Below are positions 1 through 11,122 of a DNA stretch of 64,000 nucleotides, piece by piece. The translations under genes and the position numbers were made by a program. The notes under the pieces were generated by a model. That model made no database searches, was not told the DNA's origin, and worked only from the letters and a program-made list of their open reading frames with translations. The stretch's first letter is position 1. Each line of letters starts with the position of its first letter. Source of the DNA: Aphrocallistes beatrix (lineage: Eukaryota > Porifera > Hexactinellida > Sceptrulophora > Aphrocallistidae); the NCBI GenBank assembly GCA_963281255.1, contig OY725497.1, forward strand, positions 1,054,001 to 1,118,000, given 5' to 3'.

Positions 1-149
1 GGTCTGGGGAGGTTAGTTAGTAGGCCTGGAATGACTAGTAGGTATGCAGAGGTGCGGCTGGGGGAGGTTAATGGGTAGGCAAGGCGGCCTTGGCAGCAAC
101 AATTTGAGGAGCTTCCAACGGCACTGGTTATAAATGAAGGTAGACTTGT

Positions 150-392
150 CAGGCCAAAATTGGTCACCCCTGGCTAAATTTGGTCACCCGGACCAGTTTT
201 GGCTGCCAAAATTAGTCTGGGGGACCAGTTTTAGTGCAGTTTCTGCAGAGATGCCCCTATGGCAAGGACGGTGTACCACATCCGTCCATTTGTATGTATC
301 TCCGTACGCTGCGAAATTTGAGTTTTCAAAAATTTAGTAGTCCCGATGTACTGCAATATTCATATCTCACATGCCAAGTCAGCTGCACTATC
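150..392 (+). repeat. Dispersed GGACCA-rich repeat, copy 1
   Basis: This copy matches the reverse complement of about 46944-47172. Shared order of landmarks: a TTGGTC/GGACCA block, TGCAGTTTCTGCAGAG, CCTATGGCAAGGACGG, a GTATGTATCTCCGTACGC block and ATATTCATATCTCAC. Shorter fragments lie at about 1007-1072, 26683-26830 and 43309-43450. I found no target duplication or coding capacity, so the class is unassigned. Confidence 0.7.
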
Positions 393-599
393 GGTCTACC
401 GACAGACTTTTTTTTTCACATGTTAATGCCAACTTGAGCCATGATAAAAGCGGGGTGCAGCGTTGAAGTTTGCAGGAAATGGCGGGACGCAATAGTAAAA
501 CTTCTACATACTTGTAGAATAAAAAAAGTGGACAGAATAAAACTTCATATAAAAGCGGGACATTCATGAAAATTAGCTCAACAGAAGAATGCAAAAATC

Positions 600-680
600 G
601 GACGTCCAGTCAAAAACGTGCAGTTGGCATGTATTGAATAGACTCCCTATTAATAGAGACCTCCTAGAGTGATTGTAATG
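600..680 (+). repeat. 81-bp direct repeat, copy 1 (copy 2 at 857-937)
   Basis: Both copies begin GGACGTCCAGTCAAAAACG and end AGTGATTGTAATG, with no difference that I see. The 176-bp spacer is unrelated. This could be a recent local duplication or the two ends of a short insertion. Confidence 0.85.
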
Positions 681-856
681 TTGTTAAGTGCAAGGGCAAT
701 TAGTCTGGACCAATATAATATACAGATTAGCTAGATACACACAGTTAAGAAAACTAAATTAGTGGCTACTACACTAATGACTAATCTCACTAATACTACT
801 AGACTTATCTAGGAAACTAATGGGTTTTTACTAAAGTACGTAATTAGCATAGACAT

Positions 857-937
857 GGACGTCCAGTCAAAAACGTGCAGTTGGCATGTATTGAATAGAC
901 TCCCTATTAATAGAGACCTCCTAGAGTGATTGTAATG
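857..937 (+). repeat. 81-bp direct repeat, copy 2
   Basis: Second copy of the block at 600-680, same orientation, apparently identical. Confidence 0.85.
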
Positions 938-1773
938 TCATCACATCCTATGAGGAGAGGACTACTTTAGTGTACGTAATTACTAAGTAAATGACACAAA
1001 ATTTAACCCGGACCAGTTTTGGTCTGCAAAAATTGGTCTCCCCCGGACCATTTTTTCATGACAGGCTCAAGTAGCGTTGGTGAGGCCCTGGCTCTACCAA
1101 TAATCTTTAGGGCATTAGGATCACGCGATCATTGACCGCTTGATCACGATTGCGATTCTATTTTGACGATGGAATGAAGTCAGATCCTTTTTTTTGAATG
1201 ACCGGTTGGGAGATTATGAACTTTTTTAGCCTGATCATTTTTCTAATCATTTTGAGGATCCTCACCATCATTGACTTATTCTATTTTTCTATGCTGTTGT
1301 CATTTTGAGTCTTTTCCAGATCCATTAAAAAATCTTAGCGCATGCACTGATTGGCTCTTAGATTATGTGCTTCTTATTGCAGGATATCTGAACCTAGAAG
1401 GGACGGGGATGGGATAAGCCTGGGATATTCTATGTTTCACATTAGGCGCAACCTATCAATTCTGATCGCTCTCAACAAATTATACTTAAGTATGTACTAT
1501 AAATATGTCCACTGATCCACATTCAACTCCAATGAGTTCAGTGCATTCAAATTCTCCCTCCCAGACTTTGAAAAAAATTTGAAACTTTTTCTTCGGTGAG
1601 TTGGAGTATCCCCCCGGAATTGGATAATCCCAGGCAGTATTATGGCAAATAACAAATCCATATTTCAGTCAGCACCAGGTTCATCACTTGCAATCTGCCA
1701 TCTATAGCTCTTGTTAGTAAGATACTTAATGTAGGCAAGTATTATCTAGTAAACTTTCAAGGTGCCACAATTT

Positions 1774-1872
1774 GGGCATGCCTAATTTACGGGATGGGCC
1801 TGCATCCCGTCCCATAAATTATGCATCTAGATTTTCCGGGACTGTCCAGTCCCGGAAATTAGGCATGCCCCA
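1774..1872. repeat. Hairpin repeat with GGGCATGCCTAATTT ends
   Basis: Starts GGGCATGCCTAATTTACGGG and ends in the complement (CCGGAAATTAGGCATGCCC). Relatives, more or less degraded, lie at about 29010-29105, 33912-33995, 35519-35662 and 56927-57075. Short palindromic non-autonomous element; superfamily not assigned. Confidence 0.65.
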
Positions 1873-2757
1873 CAATTTGCAGATGTTGCATTGTTTTATT
1901 GGTGCCGACTTGCTTTATTTCTGGGATACGGAAAATGTAGTGAACTGAAATAATATCACTCCTTTTATCCAGGGAATGAAAGGTTCAGGAACAAACTTAT
2001 TAAACTTGAACTGAACAAACTGAACGCAAGACTCTTAAGGGATTTACACTGAACGAACTGAACGAATGCCAGCGGTTGCCGAACGGCAGTTGAACGTGAA
2101 CTGAACGAGCTGAACGAACGCTAGTGGAGTTGAAGTTAGGTGGTGAAAGTATTTTCGTTTCGAACGTGGTAAACTTAATCTGTTCTAAAAATTTCCTCAA
2201 GCGGGAGCAGAATGGTTAACCAGGGAGAGGAACACCACGAAACAAATCCTATGACGGGTCACAACACCAAGCTTGTAGTATGAGGATGATTTAAGTCGTA
2301 CTTGGGGACGCGTTATAAGCCCTGAAAGCTGACAACATGGTTTCATATCATAATGTCAAATTCTTCCTGATTTACTCTATGTATACAAATGCAATATTTA
2401 TCACAGAACGTAGTTGATTAAATCCTGATATGGGTATAAAACACAGTAAACTGAATTAATAGATTCTGAAACAACATTAAACCGAGGATGGGAGGGATTA
2501 ATCGCATATCAATGACCTTATTCTCATAGATCAATTACGAATAAAAGACATTTATGAAATTAATACCAGGAGGAACTTAAAAAATTCCAGGGAGTTGCAT
2601 TGTCTTCCTTTTACGACAACCTCCTCTCCCATGGCGACGTCTCTATTCTAAACTTCTCATACATACATACATTACTATATACGCAGTGAATTGCAGATAT
2701 TCATATGTTTCATTTAAGCAAAGTATTGTAACAACATTGTAATGTAGATTGTATTAC

Positions 2758-3555
2758 GTTCTGCGCCAAGTTAGAGCTCCTACTTGGCGAAACAAAGTTG
2801 GAATAATTTGTATTTTTTGAAATATTTCCATTTAGCGCTGCGCAAAGTAGAAAATAGGAATATACGTATTTCATTCAAATACTGTTAAGGTGAACAAATT
2901 TTTGGATATATTTTTTGAAAATCATACAGCTAAAGTGTAGAGAAACAGATGTACCATTATTTGGCAAATAGATTCCATTCATTCCATTGGTTGCCAAAAT
3001 GATGCTACCAAAAAAATACAATTTAATTGACAGAATAAGATTACATCCGTCTCTACAGTGCTTTATTTTAATTATTTATTTACGCATTCAAAACTGCCCA
3101 TCTTTGAGACTCAAATCAATTCTTTATTTCCATGTAAATATAATCCTGTGCAACCTAACATAGGTCATTGATCATTATATAAGATGGTGACTAATGACAC
3201 AAAGTTGATAATGTCACTCTTAACAATAATTATTCGAGTTAAAAGGTTCAAACTGAGAAATTTCAGTTTATAGCTAACGAATTTTAGATCAGATTTCAAG
3301 TATCTCTATGATTTGATTGCAAAGTCTGTCAAAAATAGGGCCATTTTAATAGTATTTATACATTTCTTGATTAACAAAATATGTTCCCACACTTTCCATA
3401 TGCAACCGTTATAGACAGGTAGTGGCCGTTATACGAAGTTTTATAGCAGGTTCGACTGTAAATGTAATTCCTACTTTGTGCAGCACTAAGTAGGAATATT
3501 TCAAAAACTCCAACTTTGTTGCGCCAAGTAGGAATATTCTTACTTGGCGCAGAAC
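2758..3555. mobile_element. 798-bp MITE with GTTCTGCGCCAAGT inverted ends
   Basis: The left end GTTCTGCGCCAAGTTAGAG and the complement of the right end (GTTCTGCGCCAAGTAAGAA) form an imperfect inverted repeat of roughly 80 bp that also contains TACTTGGCG and AACAAAGTTGGA blocks. ATTAC flanks both sides (2753-2757 and 3556-3560), a probable 5-bp target duplication. No transposase is visible inside. A shorter relative is at 7465-7597. Confidence 0.7.
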
Positions 3556-3560
3556 ATTAC

Positions 3561-5199
3561 TACGACAGTAAGGCATGAAATCTGGATCTTGCTCTTAGAA
3601 GTGTATCTCCTTCAGGGGTATAGTGCTCAAATTTCTTTTGGGGGAGCGCTTATAAAGGAATATATTAAGCAAAAATTGGTAGTCCCGCTTTTTCAGCCTA
3701 CAGGTATAATACAAATATACGATGTCCCGCTAAAAGTACTACTTATGTCCCGTTATTTTGCATGCAGAGGTTGGCATGTATGCTTTCAGTACATTATAAA
3801 ACAGTCGACTCCGCAATCCATTCTTGCCAAACGATTCTATAGGTGATAACAATCGGCAAGTTAAAGTGAGGGAGCGCCGCTCCCCCTACACTACACCCCT
3901 GATCTCCTTTATTAAATGTGAAGCTATGATACTTACGATTTTAGTAGAAACATAGGATATCCAGGCTTATCCCCTTCCCGTTCCGTCTAGGTTTTATTTA
4001 CAAACAATTTTTCTGTGAAATACTACAATAAACAGCACATTTGCTTTGAAAAAATTAGCCATGCGCCCAAGTTCAATCAGTGCGTGTCCTAAAGTATTTT
4101 TAATATATCATTTTCCGGAACTAGAAAACTATTACTTATTCTGATAGCTGAGGTTGTAAATATTTCGAATTTTAGTTCTTATTTTGAATTTTACTACTAC
4201 ATCAGCTCTCTTACAGTCGAACCTCATTAATGACCAATTGACCACTTAATAAGACGGGCATTTCCGCAGAATACCACCTGTCATTTTACAATATATGTTC
4301 CAAGCGATGATCATGCCCTGCGCCACGTATTATGATGTGTGGTCACCGACTAGCTTAGTGTGTGTATGGACACACAGACTATACGTTATCAGCTAACCTT
4401 GAATACAGTAAATTAACATAGGTATATAAGCACCGCATCATGTCCTGCCTTTGAGGCAGTGGGTGTTCGGACACCCAGGAAACCTTGTTGCGCCGACCCT
4501 GATGATCATATATATATTTTGCTACATAATGTGTAGCCTTGTGGATAGTTAATGAGATAGGTGATTGCAGAAAGAGAACCAGTATATTTAATTAATTGCT
4601 AAATTTACAGCCATTTCCTTGGTGCGAAAAGAGATCTAAGTCATGAATACCTGTAGAATACCACACATATTGAAAGGATTTAATTTAGTAATTATTTGTA
4701 TCCGCATGCGGATAAGCCTTATCCGCATGCAGATGAACCTTATCCGCATGCGGATGAACGCATTTAATATATGCGGTTAGTACGTACTTACGGCATTTGT
4801 ATGATGCTTATTTGAGTATTTATTGTACTTGATTGCATTCGAAAATTTTTACAAAAGCTAAATATCAATCATATATGATCCAATTTATAAAATAAATTGT
4901 GAATACAGGCAATTGAAACAAAGAAGAATGATAATATTCCTTCTAATTTTTAAGTAAAAAGAAAATTTTTCAAAATTAGTATATTATCAAGTCAGTCTTA
5001 GACGAACATGAATCTCTGTCGCCCACTTCCCACACACGCTTGCTAAATTCTATTTTCCGCCACCTATCCTATATCCACCCAGCTCTTATGTCCAAATACG
5101 TGAGATATGTAACAACTAACAAAAAGTAATAAACATGTGATCAAATACTGCGCGTATAAAAATCCACTAAATCATAAATATACGTAAAAATCTAGTTCA
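3561..5199. other. Intergenic, no gene seen
   Basis: The roughly 100-codon frame around 3544-3846 begins inside the MITE end and continues into a dispersed repeat containing the GAGGTTGGCATGTATG block also seen near 35370, so I do not call it a gene. A three-copy array of a 23-bp unit with a CCGCATGCGG palindrome is at about 4699-4759. The rest is AT-rich sequence without recognisable signals. Confidence 0.5.
4699..4759. repeat. Three tandem units with CCGCATGCGG palindrome
   Basis: Three units of about 23 bp, each centred on a perfect or near-perfect ATCCGCATGCGGAT palindrome. Similar 23-bp spaced arrays with the variant TTCGCATGCGAA occur at 45311-45378 and 50472-50540. Confidence 0.7.
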
Positions 5200-6783
5200 C
5201 TACACTTTCTGGCTAATGTAACCATTAAGCATATCAAAAGAATTGCCATCAGGGTGGATAGTTGATTTTCTTCCATCAATCTTAGAAGTCACAGACAGAA
5301 ATCCGTACTCATCCAAGCCTTCAATCACATATTTCTCATCAGGGTTTTTCCATGAAGTTATCTCAACCTTGGAATGCAACCAATATTTGTAATATAACTC
5401 TAATACTTGACTCAATTTTCCCTTCTCTAAATCAAACATTAAAACTTCGAGAAAACTCAAAGCTCTGGCTAAAATACACTCTGGAGGAAGATAGGGTAAC
5501 GAAACTCGATTCTCTTTATTGAACCTATCAATCGCTGAATTGAGAGAAAACAAGTTTTGAGTTGACACATTCAATCCAACAGATAAAATGCACCGATTTA
5601 GAGTTCCCATTGAAAAATTATTGACTAGGACTCCGCCTATTTTATGCTCACTTTTATAGTATATGTCGTTTGGCCATTTCAAACGGAGTTCTAGATTTTG
5701 GTACTTATCAAGGGAGCGGATACTGTGCACGACAGCAATGGATACAATGTGTTGTAACAGTGTTATGTGCCTTCCAACATAGGAATTCGCGTTTATGGAG
5801 ATAAGTTGAGAAAATGTGAGGCATCCCGTTGGAGAGACCCACTGATTAGACCCTCTCCCTTTCCCTTTTGTCTGAATAGAGCAAATGACCAAAAGAGAAG
5901 AGTTAACAGGAACAGAAAATACGAATTTAGGATTGAGAATATCAATAGTAGAAGCTGTCACTTCAGTGTATATGATGTTCTCGCCCAAATATTTCGTATT
6001 CAAATGTTTCAAGTACAGCTCTCGGTCAAATAGGTTGGTTTGAGGAAATTTGTCTAATAAGACTGGCAAGTAATAGAGTGAGGGTTCTCTGTTTGTAGAA
6101 CTGTTTGCTGTCGAAATAAAATCAATCTTTAGATCATTTTCAGTTAAGGTTTTTGATATATATTGAGTTTGTATTGACTTCACCAAAGTTTCTTTTACAC
6201 TTTCATCTCTCATTAGCAAGTATCCAAATGTCGACTTTGGGATAGAACTCGGCTCACACAGAGTTTTAATACCACAATGCCCCATCATGTATCTGAATAA
6301 CTTTAGACTTTTAGATCCCATTTTATCAACATTGGCTAACAGCAATAATAAATCATTTTTACACAATATTATTCTACCATTTTGGACATCTGAAATCTCT
6401 AAAAGATCTGTGTACTCATCGCACAAGTCTAAACAGAGGCTATGATTAGTTTCTTTATATAATTGATTGAAATTCGTGTCTAATGATATGATAATGCCAT
6501 CAAATTTATCTTGAAAAGTGTGCAATTGTTCCGAAATAAAATGAATTTGTGAAGATTCTAGTATCGCATCAACAAAGAGAATTGTAGCATACTCTTTCCA
6601 TGGTGTGGTGATCAGATCGTTAGGAGTGATATAATGCAGCACATAACTGGTTGGATCAAGAATTAGATCAATAATATTTTTAACATGAGAGAGAGGCGGA
6701 TGGGTAGGATTTTGAGAACAGAGTACAATAGTAATAAGTGAAGAGGTTGTATTAGATTCAGTCATGACTGTTTCAAATATCAA
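5200..6783 (-). CDS. HLCS: Holocarboxylase synthetase / biotin-protein ligase
   Basis: Single-exon gene for 527 residues. The enzyme makes biotinyl-AMP and attaches biotin to the lysine of acetyl-, propionyl-, pyruvyl- and methylcrotonyl-CoA carboxylases in cytosol and mitochondria. The C-terminal half carries the BPL/LplA catalytic domain: QTKGKGRGSNQW around residues 305-316 (the G-R-G-R-G-x-x-x-W biotinyl-AMP loop, with Lys at one usually Arg position) and LKWPNDIYY followed by KIGGVLVNN around 365-390. The last ~50 residues fit the small C-terminal domain. The first ~240 residues are weakly conserved, as in animal HLCS, which is usually longer (700+ residues), so the N-terminal part is shorter than in vertebrates. 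A second Met lies seven codons in. The intronless layout is notable beside the spliced neighbours. Confidence 0.88.
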   Translation of the reverse strand: MIFETVMTESNTTSSLITIVLCSQNPTHPPLSHVKNIIDLILDPTSYVLHYITPNDLITTPWKEYATILFVDAILESSQIHFISEQLHTFQDKFDGIIISLDTNFNQLYKETNHSLCLDLCDEYTDLLEISDVQNGRIILCKNDLLLLLANVDKMGSKSLKLFRYMMGHCGIKTLCEPSSIPKSTFGYLLMRDESVKETLVKSIQTQYISKTLTENDLKIDFISTANSSTNREPSLYYLPVLLDKFPQTNLFDRELYLKHLNTKYLGENIIYTEVTASTIDILNPKFVFSVPVNSSLLVICSIQTKGKGRGSNQWVSPTGCLTFSQLISINANSYVGRHITLLQHIVSIAVVHSIRSLDKYQNLELRLKWPNDIYYKSEHKIGGVLVNNFSMGTLNRCILSVGLNVSTQNLFSLNSAIDRFNKENRVSLPYLPPECILARALSFLEVLMFDLEKGKLSQVLELYYKYWLHSKVEITSWKNPDEKYVIEGLDEYGFLSVTSKIDGRKSTIHPDGNSFDMLNGYISQKV

Positions 6784-7464
6784 TTCAGAATTAGCTAATT
6801 CGGCTAAAGTTGAATGAATTCACAAGTAATTAATGAGTACAGCTCCTATAAGAGAGTGGGGCCTTTCAGGGGCGCCGAACTTTTCGAAATCTAAGGACAA
6901 TTTCGGGGTTCGAGGGGGGCGGGGGCTAATTTTTGTATTGCGTCTATGGGCCATCTTCGAATCCAGGGGGGCTCGAGCACCCCCAGCCCTCCCGGGTTCG
7001 GCGTCCATGGGTCCTTAAGGCATGGATAATTGGGCATGGCATGCTGAACCGAAGGTCCGGCCTTGTCATAACTATTCTGGTTTGGACCAATTATAGAAGT
7101 GATTATCTTAAAACTATTGCTATGTAAGGAATTGCTCATTTTAGAACTGCTGATTTATATTATGGATCCATAATCCAATATAACAGCATGGGAAGCACAC
7201 TAAAATCTAAATATTGAGTTCTAAAACATCGTGAAATTTGAAAATACATACTCGGACCGGTTATGGCAAGAGGCACGAACTTGAAAGCATTGTCTCTCCT
7301 TTAGATGACTGGTTAAGAATCACGATAAAAGGTCCTTTTTGCGAGTTATGGTGTTTTAAAGTCAAAACCTGGCAGAATTTTGGAAACTTTCGACTTTAAA
7401 ACATCATAACTCGAAGAAAGAAGTTGTTTCTATGTTTCTTTTGCGATTCTGAACCAGTGATCCT
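6784..7464. other. Intergenic, GC-rich hairpin then AT-rich sequence
   Basis: A GC-rich hairpin-like repeat spans about 6860-7012 (GGGGCGCCGAAC on the left, GTTCGGCGTCCATGG on the right). Overlapping open frames on both strands here are a by-product of its base composition. Related pieces with a CCATAGGC(A/G)CC motif occur near 13597 and at 48274-48620. No gene seen. Confidence 0.45.
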
Positions 7465-7597
7465 GTTCCGCACCAAGAAAGAATGTTCCTACTTGGCGCA
7501 GCGCCAAGTAGAAACATTTAAAAAAATATTATTCCAACTTTGTTTTTCGGAATTTAAGATTATTCAATTATTAAAACATTCCTAGTTGGCGCGGAAC
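7465..7597. mobile_element. 133-bp MITE related to the element at 2758-3555
   Basis: Left end GTTCCGCACCAAG and right end CTAGTTGGCGCGGAAC are complementary apart from a few changes. Inside are the same TACTTGGCGCAGCGCCAAGTA and CCAACTTTGTT blocks as in the larger element. It ends about 45 bp before the MFS start codon and may have replaced the original upstream region. Confidence 0.6.
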
Positions 7598-7642
7598 ACA
7601 GATACTTGTAGGTGTTCAAATAATTCAAATATTTTACGGAGA

Positions 7643-9102
7643 ATGAACAAGTACCTGTTGCTCTTAAAGAAGTGTTCTCCTGCCCTCATCTCCCTCATCT
7701 CCAGCCTGTACTCCATGGCACAGGTGTTCCCCTACCTCCCGTGGATGGTACAGCACCTCATTCCTGGATTGGAAGCGAAAGATATCGGTTACTACTCAGG
7801 TCTCATCGCTTCCACTCAGTTCATCGGACGAACGTTTGGGTCGTACCCGTGGGGTTGTTTGGCAGATAGGTTTGGGCGGAAGAGAGTACTCATTGTGTCA
7901 GGACTGTGTCTTACATTCGCAGTTGCTGGTTTTGGATTCTCAGAGTCACTGGCAATTGCGGTTATTTTCAGATTTTCGGTTGGATTTTTCAATGGAATAG
8001 TTCCAACAGCTAAAGCTGCGATATCAGAACTCAGCGACGATACGACACAGCCTTTCTCGATGGGCTTTATCGGAGCCTCTTTCAGTTTAGGTATACTTTT
8101 CGGATCAGGTTTTAGTGGATTGCTCGCAGATCCCATTATGCAGTATGGCATCCCTTCTTTCTGGCTGTTCGCCCGATTCCCCTATGTACTGCCCGGCTTA
8201 GTGAATGCGCTCTTGCTATTCGGTGTGGCATGCGTCTATTTCTTCATGGAAGAGACACTCAACACAAACAAAGGTCCTAGAGAAGCCTCCAAGACGCCGC
8301 TATCTGAGAACGTAGGGGAGGCACCAAGCAGTGAGGAAGATCAAGGCGAGGAGGAAGTAATGTTAAGGGATGATCGTACCGCCAGAGCGAGTCGGTTGAA
8401 GAGGTTCCTAGATCTAATTCGGACGAGCGTCTTGTATAAATTACTGACGGACTGGGTCGTTATCCTGGTAATGGTGCTCTACTCCACATTCTCAGTGGTT
8501 TCACTTGATTCTATCACTTGATGAGGTTCTGCCTTTGTGGGCTAAAGTCCCGCGTGAGTTGGGTGGTCTCAGCATGTCCATACGCAGTTTTTCTCTCACC
8601 GTGTCTATCAGTGCGATATTCGCATTTCCTTTAATCCTATTTATATTCCAATCCTTAGAGAGACATTTGGGGGGATTGAGGTCTTACCACATAATGATTC
8701 TACTCCTCATTCCCGTCATCATATTGTTCCCAGCGACAGCAGCTCTACCTCACTACATCGCAGTCTACATATCACTCGGGATATTCAACACCCTCATGCG
8801 CTGCCTATTCTCTGGAGTGCTGGCAGCTGTGTCAATGTTCACAAACAATTCCGTGACAGAAGATAAGCGGACTGTGTCTGTCTATCTGTAGCTTCTTCTG
8901 CTCACTGGCGCCAATCTATGGTGGATCTGTGTTTGCTGCCTCTCTGAACATGCACACCTTTCCTCTGGATTTCCATCTCATTTTCGTTCTGAATGGTATC
9001 CTGCTAATTCTCTGTATCATTCTAGCAATGCCACTCCCCAAGAGCATCAATCATAAGAAAACTAAACATGAAGCAGAAAGCACTAGATCTATTCAAGGCT
9101 AA
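7643..9102 (+). pseudogene. MFS transporter, two frameshifts
   Basis: Encodes a 12-TM major facilitator with best resemblance to the zinc-induced-facilitator/tetracycline-resistance-like branch. The loop 2-3 motif A is clear (GCLADRFGRKR, about residues 72-82 from the Met at 7643); substrate unknown. The first frame runs to a stop at 8519-8521 after TM7, the next frame continues from about 8501 to 8891, and the last ~70 residues, with the final TM, are in a third frame from about 8890 to 9102. The first break coincides with a 13-bp tandem duplication (TCACTTGAT at 8501-8509 and 8514-8522); the second needs a one-base shift near 8885-8892. An acidic loop (residues ~215-255) joins the halves. 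I chose the Met at 7643 because the upstream frame is MITE-derived. Decaying pseudogene most likely; assembly error is the alternative. Confidence 0.75.
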
Positions 9103-9197
9103 TATATTCTCCTCAGACATCAAATTTTTATTAGCACGATTACATTTTACGATTTGTTGTCGTTTTATTTTAAAATTCTAGATATTTTAACCTTATC

Positions 9198-10258
9198 CAT
9201 AGCCTACTATATATAAGGCCTCAGAGTAACTTCACCAGGGATGCGGTAGAAGATGGCTGAACTAAGACATGAGCTGCCTTAAATCATTAACAAAGCACAA
9301 TAGAGCTTAGGAATGTATTACCAGCATATATAAATATGGTGTCAAAGTACCCATATCCGTTGTTAAAATTTAGATTAGTCACCATATGGTTGCGCAATAG
9401 GGTATATTTGTGACAAATTTGGTGATTTTCAGAGGCGTTTAAAGGCATTTTTAAGCGTTATTATTATAAAACTTTTCGCATAGAACTGAGATGTGAATGG
9501 GTTAATACGAAAAATTTGCTTTTTTCTGGAATGTTGCTACATTCCAGTGTTGCTATGGAAACGTGTTTTGGTCAGTTGGGGTTATATCTTGAAAACTACA
9601 ATAGCTACACATTCAAATGTAATTCCATTTGATAGCAAATATACTACTTCCTATTAAGAGATAATATAATTTCGACGTCAAAATTCAATGGTTTACGAGA
9701 TATTCGACAAATTACTAAATGTGACCAATATGATAAATTATCTAATAACTCGTAAACCATTGAATTTAGACAAATAAATTATATTATCACTTAATAGGAA
9801 GTAGTATATTCGCTATCAAATGGAATTACATTTGAATGTGTAGCTGTTGCAGTTTTCAAGATATAATCCCAACTGACCAAAACACGAATCCATAGCAACA
9901 CTGGAATGTAGCAACATTCCATGAAAAATTTCCAAATTTTTCGTATTAACCCATTCACATCTCAGTTCTATGCGAAAAGTTTTATAATAATGACGCTTAA
10001 AAATGCCTTTAAACGGCCTCTGAAAATCACCAAATTTGTCACAAATATACCCTATTGCGCAACCATATGGTGACTAATCTAAATTTTAACAACGAATATG
10101 GGTACTTTGACACCATATTTATATATGCTGGTAATACATTCCTAAGCTCTATTGTGCTTTGTTAATGATTTAAGGCAGCTCATGTATTAGTTCAACCATC
10201 TTCTACCGCATCCCTAGTCCCAAATTCGCCGCAACAGGCCTTATTATAGTAGGCTATG
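9198..10258. mobile_element. 1,061-bp fold-back element, 7-bp target duplication
   Basis: An almost perfect palindrome. The left arm starts CATAGCCTACTATATATAAG and the right arm ends with the complement, GTAGGCTATG. The arms stay complementary for about 500 bp each and meet near 9728. CCTTATC directly flanks both ends (9191-9197 and 10259-10265), marking a 7-bp target duplication. It has no open frame of interest, so it is non-autonomous. The terminal ~130 bp recur alone at 28877-29008, and the same termini form a 36-bp element at 11014-11049. Confidence 0.85.
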
Positions 10259-10629
10259 CCTTATCAAACTTTTTCTAGAAGTTCGACTCCTTCAATTACT
10301 TCGGAGTAATTCTAGTTCGTATCTAATGTGCTCAACTTGGACTAGAAGTGTTGCTAACTCATTTTAGTTAAGTCAGTTTGAGCGAGAAGTCATATAAATG
10401 TGGGATCATTCATATAAATAGACTTGACCCCAAGAATTCAGGTTTAATTAATTAACTATTGTATCATAATATGTTTAAAAACACTAGGGATGAATGCACT
10501 ATATGATGCATTTCTAAATTCAACTGATTCAGCTACATTTCAGCAGTCAACTTGAAGTCGGGAAAATAGATTTCCTCTTTAATAGGATACGCGTACAGCA
10601 ATTAAAGTAAATACGTAGTAAACATGCTA

Positions 10630-10804
10630 CAGTGGTGTTTGCTTATTAGCAATTGCTCTAATAGCAATATTCGTCTATTAGCAAGTTATTTTCAGGTCCC
10701 AAGCGTGCTTATTATGTTGATTTCGTTTCTCTATTAGCAAGTTCGCTTATTAGCAAGCAAATTTCGAGCTAAAATCGACTTGCTATTAAAAGCGAACACC
10801 ACCG
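10630..10804. mobile_element. 175-bp TA-flanked MITE
   Basis: Ends are CAGTGGTGTTTGCTTATTAG and the complement of CGGTGGTGTTCGCTTTTAAT. TA lies immediately outside both ends (10628-10629 and 10805-10806), typical of Tc1/mariner-type insertion. Internal TATTAGCAA blocks are repeated. Confidence 0.65.
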
Positions 10805-10877
10805 TAGTAGTTAATATTCTAATCTTTGAATTCCTGGACAATGGAGAATTAACCATAACTGGTTAAATATATTGGAT

Positions 10878-11122
10878 TTAGTTAATTCGTGGATAATCGA
10901 ACTCAGAATGAAGAGAGGAAAAAGAACAAGGGGTCACTTCACATGATTAAGGTAAATTTCGAAGATTTTAAACATAGGCCTTTATGTTTAAGTTCTTCGA
11001 AATTTACTTTAACCATAGCCTACTTACTCTATATATAGAGTAGGCTATGCTTTAACCATGTGAAGTGGCCCTTTGTTTTCTTCCTCTCTTCATTCTGAGT
11101 TCGATTATCCACGAATTAGCTC
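10878..11122. repeat. Inverted repeat with ~85-bp arms
   Basis: The arm ending near 10962 (TTAATTCGTGGATAATCG onward) is complementary to about 11057-11122. A second inner inverted pair (TAAATTTCGAAG and CTTCGAAATTTA) lies between. Pairing across the right side is interrupted only by the 36-bp insertion at 11014-11049 plus its duplicated 7 bp. Confidence 0.75.
11014..11049. mobile_element. 36-bp palindromic micro-element, 7-bp target duplication
   Basis: Begins CATAGCCTAC and ends GTAGGCTATG, the same termini as the 1,061-bp element, with 16 bp between. It is flanked by CTTTAAC on both sides (11007-11013 and 11050-11056). Removing it with one copy of CTTTAAC restores the base pairing of the surrounding inverted repeat. 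Confidence 0.8.

Larger units (their letters stand above)
1..2757. other. Intergenic, repeat-rich, no gene seen
   Basis: No credible coding region: the open frames are short, overlap repeats and show no domain. It holds a direct repeat (600-680 and 857-937), two pieces of a GGACCA-rich dispersed repeat (about 150-392 and 1007-1072), a GGGCATGCCTAATTT hairpin repeat (about 1774-1872) and low-complexity GAACTGAAC-type sequence near 1995-2130. Confidence 0.6.

Noticed and set aside
3544..3846. 100-codon plus-strand frame
   Set aside because: It starts inside a MITE end and runs through dispersed repeat sequence also present near 35370-35480; no domain or codon signal.
6833..7139. Overlapping frames on both strands
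   Set aside because: They result from a GC-rich hairpin repeat; both strands open at once and share no protein features.
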